A stretch of DNA of 64,000 nt from an uncultured Lachnospiraceae bacterium (lineage in GTDB: Bacteria; Bacillota; Clostridia; Lachnospirales; Lachnospiraceae): NCBI GenBank assembly GCA_947625205.1, contig CANQNN010000010.1, positions 1-64,000 on the forward strand, written 5' to 3'. Positions within the stretch are counted from its first letter, which is position 1, and the number at the start of each line of letters is the position of its first letter. The notes beneath the pieces are model-generated. The model ran no database searches and was not told where the DNA came from. It worked only from the letters and a program-made list of their open reading frames with translations. Positions 53,601 to 63,628 of the stretch are shown one piece after another. The position numbers and the translations under genes are program-made.

Positions 53601-53830
53601 TGATCAGCAAGATTCAGACGATGCGTAAGGATGCTGATTTTGAAGTGATGGATCACATTAGAGTCACTGTGAACGGTAACGATAAGATCGCGCAGATCGC
53701 GCAGAAAAATGCGGCAGTGATCTCCGGAAAGGTTCTGGCAGATGCCATCGTGACGGGTGAGACTCTTTCCGTCCTGAAAGAGTGGAATGTCAACGGGGAG
53801 AAAGTCACTATCGGCGTTGAACGTGTGTAA
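50675..53830 (+). CDS. ileS: Isoleucyl-tRNA synthetase
   Basis: [55 protein letters not shown]. Confidence 0.97.
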   Translation: [1051 protein letters not shown]

Positions 53831-54031
53831 AGAATGCCTGACGCGGGATGAGGCCGTTTCAAGCAATTTGATGAGAAAAATACAAAAAGAGACTTTTTTT
53901 ACTAACAATTTAAGCACTTTGCTTATAGCCAAATATACGAATACCATATATAATAGAGTGAAATATGATATGGTGTTTTTCGGTTTTGGTATAAAGCCGG
54001 CGGCGTAAAAAGCGAACGAGGAGGCACATGC

Positions 54032-56539
54032 ATGGCAAAAAAGGCTGCAACGACAACATTTGATACAGAACTTTTTAAAAGAAGTGTTTTATATAATGTA
54101 AAGACACTTTACCGTAAGACCCTGGAAGAAGCGACGGACCAGCAGATCTTTCAGGCAGTATCCTATGCGATCAAAGACGCGGTTGTTGACCAGTGGATGA
54201 CGACACAGAAGGAGTTTGACAAGCAGGATTCCAAGATGGTGTATTATCTTTCTATGGAATTCCTGATGGGACGTGCTCTTGGCAATAACATTATCAATCT
54301 GCAGGCGTATAAGGCAGTGAAGGAGGCTCTTGAGGAGCTGGGGCTTGATATCAATATCGTGGAAGATCAGGAGCCGGATGCAGCACTTGGCAACGGCGGT
54401 CTGGGCCGTCTTGCGGCATGCTTCCTGGATTCCCTGGCAACGCTGGGATACGCCGCATACGGCTGCGGTATCCGTTACCGTTACGGTATGTTCAAGCAGG
54501 AGATCAAGAACGGTTATCAGGTGGAAGTGCCGGATAACTGGCTTAAGGACGGTAATCCTTTTGAACTCAGAAGACCCGAATATGCGAAAGAAGTCAGATT
54601 TGGCGGTTACGTTAACGTCTATGTGGATGAGAACGGCAGAAGCAATTTCAGACAGGAAGGATATCAGGCGGTCCGTGCGATCCCCTATGACTTGCCGGTA
54701 GTAGGTTACGGCAACGGCATTGTCAATACGCTCCGTATCTGGGATGCGGAACCCGTAGAGTGCTTCCAGCTTGATTCTTTTGATAAAGGGGATTATCAGA
54801 GAGCCGTTGAACAGGAGAATCTGGCAAGAAATATCGTCGAGGTGCTTTACCCTAACGATAATCATTATGCCGGCAAAGAGCTTCGTTTAAAACAACAGTA
54901 TTTCTTTATTTCGGCGTCCGTGCAGGAAGCGGTAGCCAAATATATGCGTAAGCATGACGACATCAGAAAATTTCATGAGAAAGTTACGTTCCAGCTCAAC
55001 GATACGCATCCCACAGTTGCCGTTGCTGAACTGATGCGTATTCTGATGGATGAGTATTATCTGACATGGGATGAAGCGTGGGAGGTTACGACTAAGACAT
55101 GCGCGTACACCAATCATACGATCATGTCGGAGGCGCTTGAAAAGTGGCCCATTGAGCTTTTCTCCAGACTGCTTCCCAGAGTGTATCAGATCGTGGAGGA
55201 GATCAACCGCAGATTTGTGGCGCAGATCGAGCAGAGATATCCGGGCAACCAGGATAAAGTACGTAAGATGGCGATCATTTACGACGGTCAGGTGAAGATG
55301 GCGCATCTTGCCATTGCAGCGGGCTATTCCGTAAACGGCGTGGCGAGATTACATACAGAGATCTTAAAGAACCAGGAGCTGAAGGACTTCTATGAAATGA
55401 TGCCCGAAAAGTTCAATAACAAGACGAACGGTATCACCCAGAGACGTTTCCTGCTCCATGCGAATCCGCTTCTGGCCGACTGGGTAACGGCCCATGTGGG
55501 AAGCGACTGGATCACCGATCTGCCTAAGATCAATAAGCTGAAGATCTATGCGGATGATGAGAAGGCACAGCAGGAGTTCATGAACATCAAGTACCAGAAT
55601 AAAGTCCGGCTTGCCAGATATATTCTTGAGCATAACAGTATTGAGGTAGATCCCCGCTCCATTTTTGATGTGCAGGTCAAGAGGCTTCATGAATACAAGC
55701 GTCAGCTTTTGAATATACTGCACGTTATGTATCTGTACAATGAATTAAAAGAACATCCGAATATAGATTTCTTCCCGAGAACATTTATCTTCGGCGCAAA
55801 AGCAGCAGCGGGTTATATGAATGCCAAGCTGACCATCAAGCTGATCAATTCCGTGGCGGATGTGATCAATAACGATCCGGCGATCAACGGTAAGATCAAG
55901 GTAGTGTTTATCGAGAACTACCGTGTGTCCAATGCGGAGATCATCTTTGCGGCGGCGGACGTATCGGAGCAGATCTCCACGGCGAGTAAAGAGGCGTCCG
56001 GCACGGGTAACATGAAGTTCATGTTAAACGGTGCGCTGACGATCGGAACGATGGACGGTGCGAATGTAGAGATCGTGGAAGAAGTAGGGGCGGAAAATGC
56101 GTTTATCTTCGGTTTAAGCTCGGATGAAGTCATCCGTTATGAGAACTATGGAGGTTACGATCCGACTGAGATTTTTAACAACGATCCCGATGTGAGAAAG
56201 GTCCTGATGCAGCTCATCAACGGCACGTATGCGCCTAACGATCCCGATCTGTTCAGACCGCTTTACAACTCGCTTCTGAATACACAGAGCACCGCGAAAG
56301 CGGATACGTACTTTATTCTGAAGGATTTTAAGGCATACGCGGAAGCGCAGCAGCGGGTGGAAGAGGCGTACAGAAACGAGAGCGGCTGGGCGAAAAGCGC
56401 GATCTTAAACGTGGCATGCTCTGGCAAGTTCACCTCCGACAGAACCATTCAGGAATATGTGGATGAGATTTGGAAGCTGGATAAGGTTGTGATCCCTAAG
56501 ACGCCGGTTGTAAGCGAGAAGAAATTGACGGGCAAATAA
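54032..56539 (+). CDS. glgP: Glycogen/starch/alpha-glucan phosphorylase
   Basis: YYLSMEFLMGRALGNNI; EASGTGNMKFMLNGALTIGTMDGANVEI. Confidence 0.97.
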   Translation: MAKKAATTTFDTELFKRSVLYNVKTLYRKTLEEATDQQIFQAVSYAIKDAVVDQWMTTQKEFDKQDSKMVYYLSMEFLMGRALGNNIINLQAYKAVKEALEELGLDINIVEDQEPDAALGNGGLGRLAACFLDSLATLGYAAYGCGIRYRYGMFKQEIKNGYQVEVPDNWLKDGNPFELRRPEYAKEVRFGGYVNVYVDENGRSNFRQEGYQAVRAIPYDLPVVGYGNGIVNTLRIWDAEPVECFQLDSFDKGDYQRAVEQENLARNIVEVLYPNDNHYAGKELRLKQQYFFISASVQEAVAKYMRKHDDIRKFHEKVTFQLNDTHPTVAVAELMRILMDEYYLTWDEAWEVTTKTCAYTNHTIMSEALEKWPIELFSRLLPRVYQIVEEINRRFVAQIEQRYPGNQDKVRKMAIIYDGQVKMAHLAIAAGYSVNGVARLHTEILKNQELKDFYEMMPEKFNNKTNGITQRRFLLHANPLLADWVTAHVGSDWITDLPKINKLKIYADDEKAQQEFMNIKYQNKVRLARYILEHNSIEVDPRSIFDVQVKRLHEYKRQLLNILHVMYLYNELKEHPNIDFFPRTFIFGAKAAAGYMNAKLTIKLINSVADVINNDPAINGKIKVVFIENYRVSNAEIIFAAADVSEQISTASKEASGTGNMKFMLNGALTIGTMDGANVEIVEEVGAENAFIFGLSSDEVIRYENYGGYDPTEIFNNDPDVRKVLMQLINGTYAPNDPDLFRPLYNSLLNTQSTAKADTYFILKDFKAYAEAQQRVEEAYRNESGWAKSAILNVACSGKFTSDRTIQEYVDEIWKLDKVVIPKTPVVSEKKLTGK

Positions 56540-56641
56540 TTGATGGCGAGGCTGTTGTCCAATGGGCAGCAGCCTTTTTATAGTTTGTGCGCAGGTAAAG
56601 CGTACGCCGCGTAAGCCTGCGCCGGACCACGGAGAAGAGGC

Positions 56642-57676
56642 ATGGATAAGGGGCACACTATATTATTTGAGGATAAAGCAGGATGTTTAAGGCTGGCGGA
56701 TCGGATACTAAAGTGTTATGAAGGCGCACTTGGAACAGGCTGCTTTCTGGAGCTGCTGCAGTTTTCCGAAAACCGGACTTATCTGGTCCGGGATCCTGCC
56801 AGGCATAAGCGCGCGGTTTTACGTCTTTGCCGGCCCGGTTATCACACAAAGGACGAACTGCAGGCGGAGATCGAATGGCTGTCTGCGCTTAGCCGGGACA
56901 CATCATCGCGCAGCTTAAAGCTGCCCGTACCGGTTGCGGACGGTGACGGCGGATATGTGCAGAGCGTGGATGCGGAAGACGGACTTATATATAACGGCGT
57001 AGTGTTCCGGTATCAGACAGGAAGACTTCTGGACACTTATACGCCGGAGGAGCAGCTGCCTTGGTTTGAGAAGTTAGGCGAGGTGACGGCAGTGCTGCAC
57101 AGACAGGTTCAGGGATGGAACGGATCGGGAAATATACAGCGCTTTCACTGGACTTATGAAACGATGCTGGGGAAGCGCGCCATATGGGGAGACTGGCGTG
57201 AGATCCCGCGGCTGACCCGGCAGATGTATGACATCCTTTCAGCGGCGGACAGGATGGTATGTAATAACTTGAAAGCGTATGGAATGGATAAGAGCAAATA
57301 TGGGCTGATTCATGCCGACCTGCGTGCTTCCAATCTCCTGACGGACGGTGACCGGCTCAGGATCATTGACTTTGATGATTGCGGGTATGGGTGGTTTTGG
57401 CAGGATCTTGCCGCATCGCTCAGCTTCATAGAGACGCTGGACATTGTGCAGTTGCTGATTGCCGAGTGGCTTAAGGGCTACGGCAGGATACTAGAACCGG
57501 GCGAAGAGGACAGGCGTATGATCCCGACCTTTATCATGATGAGACGGCTGCAGCTGCTGGCGTGGGTAACAAGCCGGCGCGGTTCAGGCGGGGCGCAGTT
57601 TTCGGAAGACGATTTTGCCGCCGGCACGGTGGAGCTGGCAGAACGATATTTAGGCGGCTGGCTGAGCGGTATCTGA
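56642..57676 (+). CDS. Phosphotransferase-family kinase-like protein (APH fold)
   Basis: YGLIHADLRASNLLTDGDRLRIIDFDDCGYGWFWQDLAASL. Confidence 0.88.
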   Translation: MDKGHTILFEDKAGCLRLADRILKCYEGALGTGCFLELLQFSENRTYLVRDPARHKRAVLRLCRPGYHTKDELQAEIEWLSALSRDTSSRSLKLPVPVADGDGGYVQSVDAEDGLIYNGVVFRYQTGRLLDTYTPEEQLPWFEKLGEVTAVLHRQVQGWNGSGNIQRFHWTYETMLGKRAIWGDWREIPRLTRQMYDILSAADRMVCNNLKAYGMDKSKYGLIHADLRASNLLTDGDRLRIIDFDDCGYGWFWQDLAASLSFIETLDIVQLLIAEWLKGYGRILEPGEEDRRMIPTFIMMRRLQLLAWVTSRRGSGGAQFSEDDFAAGTVELAERYLGGWLSGI

Positions 57677-57805
57677 GGATCAGGAGAACGGTACGGGGTA
57701 ATGACTGCAGAGAAGGTTTAGGCAGATATACATTGCACGCAGACCGGATATCTTATATAATAAAATTTGGTCAGGAAGTAAAACTGTACCAGCAAGGAGA
57801 TAAAT

Positions 57806-60106
57806 ATGATGATTAAATTATTGGAAGGCGGCGCGTATCTTGTAAACGGGACACAGATCATTCCCGACACTGCGGACGCGGCGGCACAGATCAAAAATAA
57901 GACGGGGCGGGATGTGTCCAGGAACGCGGCGGCACAGAATACGATGGCATACGGTATTCTGCGCGATCACAATACGTCGGGGAATATGGAGAAGCTGAAG
58001 ATCAGATTTGATAAACTGACCTCCCATGATATCACATTTGTAGGTATCATTCAGACCGCCAGGGCTTCGGGACTTAAGAAATTTCCCATCCCCTATGTGC
58101 TGACCAACTGCCATAATTCCCTATGTGCGGTAGGCGGTACGATCAATGAAGATGACCATATGTTTGGGCTGACTTGTGCGAAGAGGTACGGCGGCGTGTA
58201 TGTGCCTCCCCATCAGGCGGTCATTCATCAGTATGCCCGCGAGATGCTGGCTGGCGGCGGTAAGATGATTCTTGGCTCTGATTCCCATACCCGCTACGGT
58301 GCGCTTGGTACAATGGCGATGGGAGAGGGCGGCCCCGAGCTTGTAAAACAGCTTTTATCCCAGACGTACGATATCAATATGCCGGGGGTCGTGGGCGTGT
58401 ATCTGACAGGCGCTCCCATAAAAGGAGTAGGCCCCCAGGACGTTGCGCTTGCCATTATCGGGGCGGTGTTTGACAACGGATATGTCAAGAACAAGGTTAT
58501 GGAATTTGTGGGTCCCGGCGTAGCGTCCTTAAGCGCGGACTTCCGTATCGGCATAGACGTTATGACTACGGAGACCACCTGTCTGTCCTCTATCTGGCAG
58601 ACGGATGACCGGATCAAAGAATTTTATGATATTCACGGCAGGACGGAAGAGTATAAAGAGCTGAAACCGGGCGAAGTGGCTTATTATGACGGAATGATCG
58701 AAGTAGATCTGTCAAAGATCAGGCCGATGATCGCTATGCCGTTCCATCCAAGCAATACATATACCATTGATGAAGTGAATGCGAATCTGAAGGATGTGAT
58801 CCACGATGTGGAGGAACGCGCGAAGGTTAGTCTGGACGGTGCGGTCCCTTATTCCTTACAGGATAAGATCGCAGGTGGCAGGTTCCAGGTAGATCAGGGA
58901 ATCATAGCGGGCTGCGCGGGCGGCGGATTTGAAAATATATGCGCGGCGGCGGATATTCTGAAAGGCTCCTCTATAGGATCCGATGGATTTACATTAAGTG
59001 TATATCCCGCCTCCATGCCTGTATATATGGAACTGATCAAAAACGGCTGCGCGGCGACTATTCTGGAAACCGGCGCGGTCATGAAGACAGCCTTTTGCGG
59101 TCCCTGCTTCGGTGCGGGCGACACGCCGGCGAACAATGCGTTCAGTATCCGTCACTCGACAAGAAACTTCCCCAACAGGGAAGGTTCCAAGCTGCAGAAC
59201 GGGCAGATTTCCTCTGTGGCGCTTATGGATGCCCGCTCTATCGCGGCTACAGCAGCCAACAAAGGTGTGCTTACGCCTGCTACGGAATTTGACGGTGAGA
59301 TCGGCAGGTACAAATATCACTTTGATGCGAGCATATATAAGAACCGCGTGTTTGACTCTAAAGGCGTGGCCGATGAGAGCGTGGAGATTCAGTTCGGTCC
59401 CAATATCAAGGACTGGCCTGCTATGGGGGAACTGCCGGAGAACCTGGTGCTGCGTGTGGTGTCAGAGATACATGATCCCGTTACCACAACGGATGAATTG
59501 ATTCCTTCCGGAGAGACTTCATCCTATCGTTCCAATCCCTTAGGCCTTGCAGAGTTTACTTTGTCCAGGAAAGACCCTGAGTATGTGGGACGCGCAAAGG
59601 ATATTCAAAAAGCTGAGAAGGCGAGGATGCAAGGAGAGCATCCGTGTCAGGCTCATCCGGATGTAAAGCCGGTGATGAGTGTGATCAGGAAGACTTTTGC
59701 AGACGTATCTCATGTAAATACAGGCTTTGGTTCTACGATCTTTGCGGTGAAGCCGGGCGACGGCTCCGCGAGAGAGCAGGCGGCAAGCTGCCAGAAGGTT
59801 CTGGGCGGCTGGGCGAATATCGCAAATGAGTATGCTACCAAGCGTTACCGTTCCAATCTGATCAACTGGGGTATGCTGCCATTCCTGATCCCGGCGGGCG
59901 AGCTGCCGTTTAGGAATCTGGATTATCTGTTTTTCCCCGGAATCAGAAAGGCGGTCGGGGATAAGGCGGATGTGATCAAGGCGTACAAAGTATCCGTGGA
60001 AGAAGATAAACTTACGGAATTTGAACTTCGTCTGGGTGAATTGACGGACGAAGAGCGGCAGATCATTTTAAAAGGCTGTCTCATCAATTATAACAGAGTA
60101 GGCTAA
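57806..60106 (+). CDS. Aconitase-superfamily hydratase (YbhJ-like)
   Basis: [55 protein letters not shown]; single polypeptide of 766 aa. Confidence 0.8.
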   Translation: MMIKLLEGGAYLVNGTQIIPDTADAAAQIKNKTGRDVSRNAAAQNTMAYGILRDHNTSGNMEKLKIRFDKLTSHDITFVGIIQTARASGLKKFPIPYVLTNCHNSLCAVGGTINEDDHMFGLTCAKRYGGVYVPPHQAVIHQYAREMLAGGGKMILGSDSHTRYGALGTMAMGEGGPELVKQLLSQTYDINMPGVVGVYLTGAPIKGVGPQDVALAIIGAVFDNGYVKNKVMEFVGPGVASLSADFRIGIDVMTTETTCLSSIWQTDDRIKEFYDIHGRTEEYKELKPGEVAYYDGMIEVDLSKIRPMIAMPFHPSNTYTIDEVNANLKDVIHDVEERAKVSLDGAVPYSLQDKIAGGRFQVDQGIIAGCAGGGFENICAAADILKGSSIGSDGFTLSVYPASMPVYMELIKNGCAATILETGAVMKTAFCGPCFGAGDTPANNAFSIRHSTRNFPNREGSKLQNGQISSVALMDARSIAATAANKGVLTPATEFDGEIGRYKYHFDASIYKNRVFDSKGVADESVEIQFGPNIKDWPAMGELPENLVLRVVSEIHDPVTTTDELIPSGETSSYRSNPLGLAEFTLSRKDPEYVGRAKDIQKAEKARMQGEHPCQAHPDVKPVMSVIRKTFADVSHVNTGFGSTIFAVKPGDGSAREQAASCQKVLGGWANIANEYATKRYRSNLINWGMLPFLIPAGELPFRNLDYLFFPGIRKAVGDKADVIKAYKVSVEEDKLTEFELRLGELTDEERQIILKGCLINYNRVG

Positions 60107-60327
60107 ACTAAATCTGCATAACGGTCGATATATAGGATACAAGGGATGGCTGATCTTGGCCGGACGGCTGTCTTTTGAATCTGAATGCGTACAGACCACG
60201 GACGGTGTTTTCAAGGGAAAAGGATTTACTTTGAGGATGCCGTCCTTTCTATTTGCCATGCATCATGGAGGGTGTAGTCGGTGGCACAGACGGGCGTAGA
60301 CAGGGTTTGTACAAGAAGGAGGAAAAC

Positions 60328-61437
60328 GTGAGAATAGATTCCGCAGCAGTGGCGATGGAATCGACCAGAAGCTATGCTTCTGTGACGGGAAAATCGGTGA
60401 GCGCTTCCAAGGTACGGCGGGCGGGCGGTCCGAATGAAAGTCTCGAGAGTCTTTTCGGGGATCTGATAAACGCAGGCGGGAATACAGAGCAGGCGGAGCA
60501 GAGTGAAGAGAGTGACGGGGATATTGAAAACGCCGAATATGACGCCAGCCTGGAAGATATCACAGCGCACTTTAGAAACGTGTCCAATCCGGGAAGGATC
60601 ACGGCGGGAAGAACGCCGGAAGACGTACTGTACACCATCAGGCAGAGGTGCATCCAGTTTTTGATGGAGCTTTTATTTTCTTTCCGCGGCCAGCCGTTTG
60701 AAACCGGAATGTGGGATACGCAGAGTGTGAATCCGGGAAGCGGTATGGGGTCCGGCAAAACAGTTTATCAGGCGGGAATACTCACTAATCGGTATTATCA
60801 TATGGAGCAGGAGAATACGACATTCTCAACGACCGGAACGGTAAAAACGGCGGACGGAAGAGAGCTGTCATTTAATCTTGATCTTACCATGAGCCGACGG
60901 TTTGAAGAGTATTATGAGGAAACTTATGCCACCGAAAGACTGACATACTGTGATCCGCTTGTGATCAATCTGGATACGGATATCGCGGAAGTCTCGGATC
61001 AGAAGTTCTTCTTTGATCTGGACCAGGACGGCGAGGAGGAAGAAATATCTACATTAAAATCCGGCAGCGGTTATCTGGCGCTTGACCTGAACGGGGACGG
61101 GAAGGTCAACGACGGCGGCGAGCTTTTCGGCACGAAATCCGGAAACGGTTTTGCGGATCTGGCCGAATATGATTCGGACGGCAACGGATGGATCGATGAG
61201 GCGGACGACATATGGAATAAACTTCTCATATGGGTTAAGGACGATACGGGAAAAGACGTCCTGTACCACCTGTCTGACCTGGGTGTGGGAGCCATAGGGC
61301 TTGGCAACGTGTCCACGGAGTTCGCCCTTAATTCCGCACAGGATAACCATAATAATGCTATGGTCAGAAACACGGGCATATTCCTGTATGAGAACGGGAA
61401 CGTGTCCACCGTGCAGCATCTCGATCTTGCAAGATAA
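60328..61437 (+). CDS. Protein with EF-hand-like calcium-binding repeats
   Basis: FFDLDQDGEEEEIS, LDLNGDGKVNDGGELFG, YDSDGNGWIDEADD; GTG start with RBS aaggagg. Confidence 0.7.
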   Translation: MRIDSAAVAMESTRSYASVTGKSVSASKVRRAGGPNESLESLFGDLINAGGNTEQAEQSEESDGDIENAEYDASLEDITAHFRNVSNPGRITAGRTPEDVLYTIRQRCIQFLMELLFSFRGQPFETGMWDTQSVNPGSGMGSGKTVYQAGILTNRYYHMEQENTTFSTTGTVKTADGRELSFNLDLTMSRRFEEYYEETYATERLTYCDPLVINLDTDIAEVSDQKFFFDLDQDGEEEEISTLKSGSGYLALDLNGDGKVNDGGELFGTKSGNGFADLAEYDSDGNGWIDEADDIWNKLLIWVKDDTGKDVLYHLSDLGVGAIGLGNVSTEFALNSAQDNHNNAMVRNTGIFLYENGNVSTVQHLDLAR

Positions 61438-61458
61438 CAGATGCGTGCGGGAATATCA

Positions 61459-61501
61459 CATGAAACACCCGCATAGTATATTTTATGCGGGGTGTTTCAT
61501 G
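61459..61501 (+). promoter_or_regulatory. Long hairpin enclosing the spoIID-like start codon
   Basis: catgaaacacccgcat (61459-61474) / atgcggggtgtttcatg (61485-61501): 16 bp complementary with one bulged G, 10-nt loop; the ATG is at the 3' end of the right arm. Confidence 0.6.
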
Positions 61502-62482
61502 AAAGAAAATAGAATCGTCTTAAAAGGAACAAACAAAAGAGATGCCGGAGGCTTTCTTTTGTTTGTTTTTTTATTGCCGTATGTGTGTGCCTGCCTGTGG
61601 GGTCACGCGGGCGTTGAAAAAGAAGCGCTGCAAAGTAAATATAAGGAGGATGCCAACAGCCCGGCGCATTATGTGCAGGCACAGATGGAGTGGGGGCTGT
61701 GGGAAATACCGTTGGAAGAGTACATCGCCTATAAACTGGAATCAGTGATGCCGGAAGCCTGTGAACCTGAGGCAATAAAGGCACAGGCGGTGCTCTTACG
61801 GACAGAGATCGTAAAGATCATGAAGGAAGACGGAACAGGGACGCTGCGCGTATCAGGTGACGGTCTTGATAAATGGTATCGGGCAGGCGAGGAGGAATTG
61901 CAGAAGCTTACGCCGTACAGGCAGGCAGTGAAAGATACGGCGGGACTGTATCTGTGCTATCAGGGCGAACCGATCCAGGCGTCCTATTTTAAAATCAGCA
62001 ATGGACAGACAAGAGATGCGTCACAGGTATGGGGGACCCGCAAACTGCCCTATTTAAAGAGTGTACCGTGTGAGCAGGACAAGACGGCACAGGACTTTGA
62101 AAGCCGGGTGACTGTATCCAAAACAAATTTCATACATGAAATACAGACGTATATAGACGGTGAATATTCGGCAGAGCAGCTGTGGGAGGGTATGAACCTG
62201 ACCTATGATGATTCGCAGTATGTGACGAATGTATCGTTTGAACGAAACGGGGAGAAAACGGTCGATATAGACGGTGAGACGTTTCGTTATCTGTTTTCAC
62301 TGCCGTCGGCGTCCTTTGAGATCGAACAGACGCAGACCCAGATTATTTTTAACGTTACAGGCGTGGGACACGGTTTCGGTATGAGCCAGTATGCGGCTGG
62401 CTGTATGGCGTTAAACGGAAGCACTTACGATCAGATCCTGCAACAATTTTTTTTCGGGACCAGGTTAGCAAAAATTGAATAA
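61499..62482 (+). CDS. spoIID: SpoIID/LytB domain protein (stage II sporulation protein D)
   Basis: PLEEYIAYKLESVMPEACEPEAIKAQAVLLRTE; SNGQTRDASQVWG; GVGHGFGMSQYAAGCMALNGSTYDQILQQFF. Confidence 0.92.
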   Translation: MKENRIVLKGTNKRDAGGFLLFVFLLPYVCACLWGHAGVEKEALQSKYKEDANSPAHYVQAQMEWGLWEIPLEEYIAYKLESVMPEACEPEAIKAQAVLLRTEIVKIMKEDGTGTLRVSGDGLDKWYRAGEEELQKLTPYRQAVKDTAGLYLCYQGEPIQASYFKISNGQTRDASQVWGTRKLPYLKSVPCEQDKTAQDFESRVTVSKTNFIHEIQTYIDGEYSAEQLWEGMNLTYDDSQYVTNVSFERNGEKTVDIDGETFRYLFSLPSASFEIEQTQTQIIFNVTGVGHGFGMSQYAAGCMALNGSTYDQILQQFFFGTRLAKIE

Positions 62483-62569
62483 CCTGTCAAAAATGGGTAA
62501 GACTAACACCATGTAAACTTGTACAAAAAGCTTATGAACCAAACAATGAACAGTAGGAGGCAGGATTTC

Positions 62570-63556
62570 ATGGGAAGAAGAAATAGAAATGGTGTTAGAA
62601 AAGAGAGAATCATTATGCTGGCGACATCCGTACTTGTGCTGACAGTACTGACGGTGACAGGCGTTTTCGTGAAGAGAAGCAACACGGCGGAGCGGGAAGA
62701 TTATGTGGTAGATTTTGAAGCGATCGAACAGGGAGCGGATATGACGGCTGAAAACATGTTGTCCGGTGATGAACTGGATACCCTGTTTGCGGAGGTGGGA
62801 ACAGATGACCTTGATTATGATCCCGCCTTTCAGGAAGCCAATTCCCAGAATGTAGAGAATACCAACGGCAGCTTCGCCGCTGGACAGACAGCGGAAGAAA
62901 CCGATGGTGCAAACGCAGAATCGGCAGAGCAAAAGTCCGGGAGTGAGAACGGCGGGGAAACGGACCAGACGCCGCAGGAGGATACTTCAAAAGATACAAA
63001 AAAGAATACCAAAAAGGATACCGCGGTACAGACCGGGGAAGAACAGGAAGGTATGTTTGACGAGACGGTAGACACCGCTCGGGCAGCCGGAGAGCCGACA
63101 GCAGAGGAGGCAATTTCGACAACGGTACAGCCGGTCCTCGATTTTCATGAGGAAGACGGGCTGGTATGGCCGATCGTGGGAGATGTGCTGATCAATTACA
63201 GTATGGACAAGACTATCTATTTTCCGACGCTGCAGCAGTACAAATATAATCCCGCCATTGTCATAGCGGCTTCACAGGGCGCAGAAATCACAGCGGCAGC
63301 AGCCGGACGGGTAAATTCTGTGGGATACGACCGCGTGATCGGAAACAATGTGGTTATGGATCTGGGTAACGGTTACGAGCTGACATACGGACAGCTTGAA
63401 AATATCACAGTGTCCGAAGGAAGTTATGTGAGTGTGGGCGACATCATCGGCACCGTGGCGTCACCGACGAAGTATTACAGCCTGGAAGGAACAAACGTAT
63501 ATTTTAAGCTGACTAAGGACGGCGAGCCGGTCAACCCTATGAGCCAGCTGCAGTAA
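62570..63556 (+). CDS. spoIIQ: SpoIIQ-like M23/LytM-domain protein (degenerate active site)
   Basis: N-terminal TM, acidic linker, C-terminal LytM fold (PAIVIAASQGAEITAAAAGRVNSVGYDRVIGNNVVMDLGNGYELTYGQLENITVSEGSYVSVGDIIGTV); next to spoIID. Confidence 0.85.
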   Translation: MGRRNRNGVRKERIIMLATSVLVLTVLTVTGVFVKRSNTAEREDYVVDFEAIEQGADMTAENMLSGDELDTLFAEVGTDDLDYDPAFQEANSQNVENTNGSFAAGQTAEETDGANAESAEQKSGSENGGETDQTPQEDTSKDTKKNTKKDTAVQTGEEQEGMFDETVDTARAAGEPTAEEAISTTVQPVLDFHEEDGLVWPIVGDVLINYSMDKTIYFPTLQQYKYNPAIVIAASQGAEITAAAAGRVNSVGYDRVIGNNVVMDLGNGYELTYGQLENITVSEGSYVSVGDIIGTVASPTKYYSLEGTNVYFKLTKDGEPVNPMSQLQ

Positions 63557-63628
63557 TGAGCAGATGCAAACGGGCTGTAACGGTGCGGCTGCACAGAATA
63601 CGCAGCCGCAGACAGAATGGAGATAAAT

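Noticed and set aside
60107-60327. Leader of the EF-hand gene considered as a c-di-GMP or other riboswitch
   Set aside because: Could not match any known aptamer consensus by eye; insufficient support.
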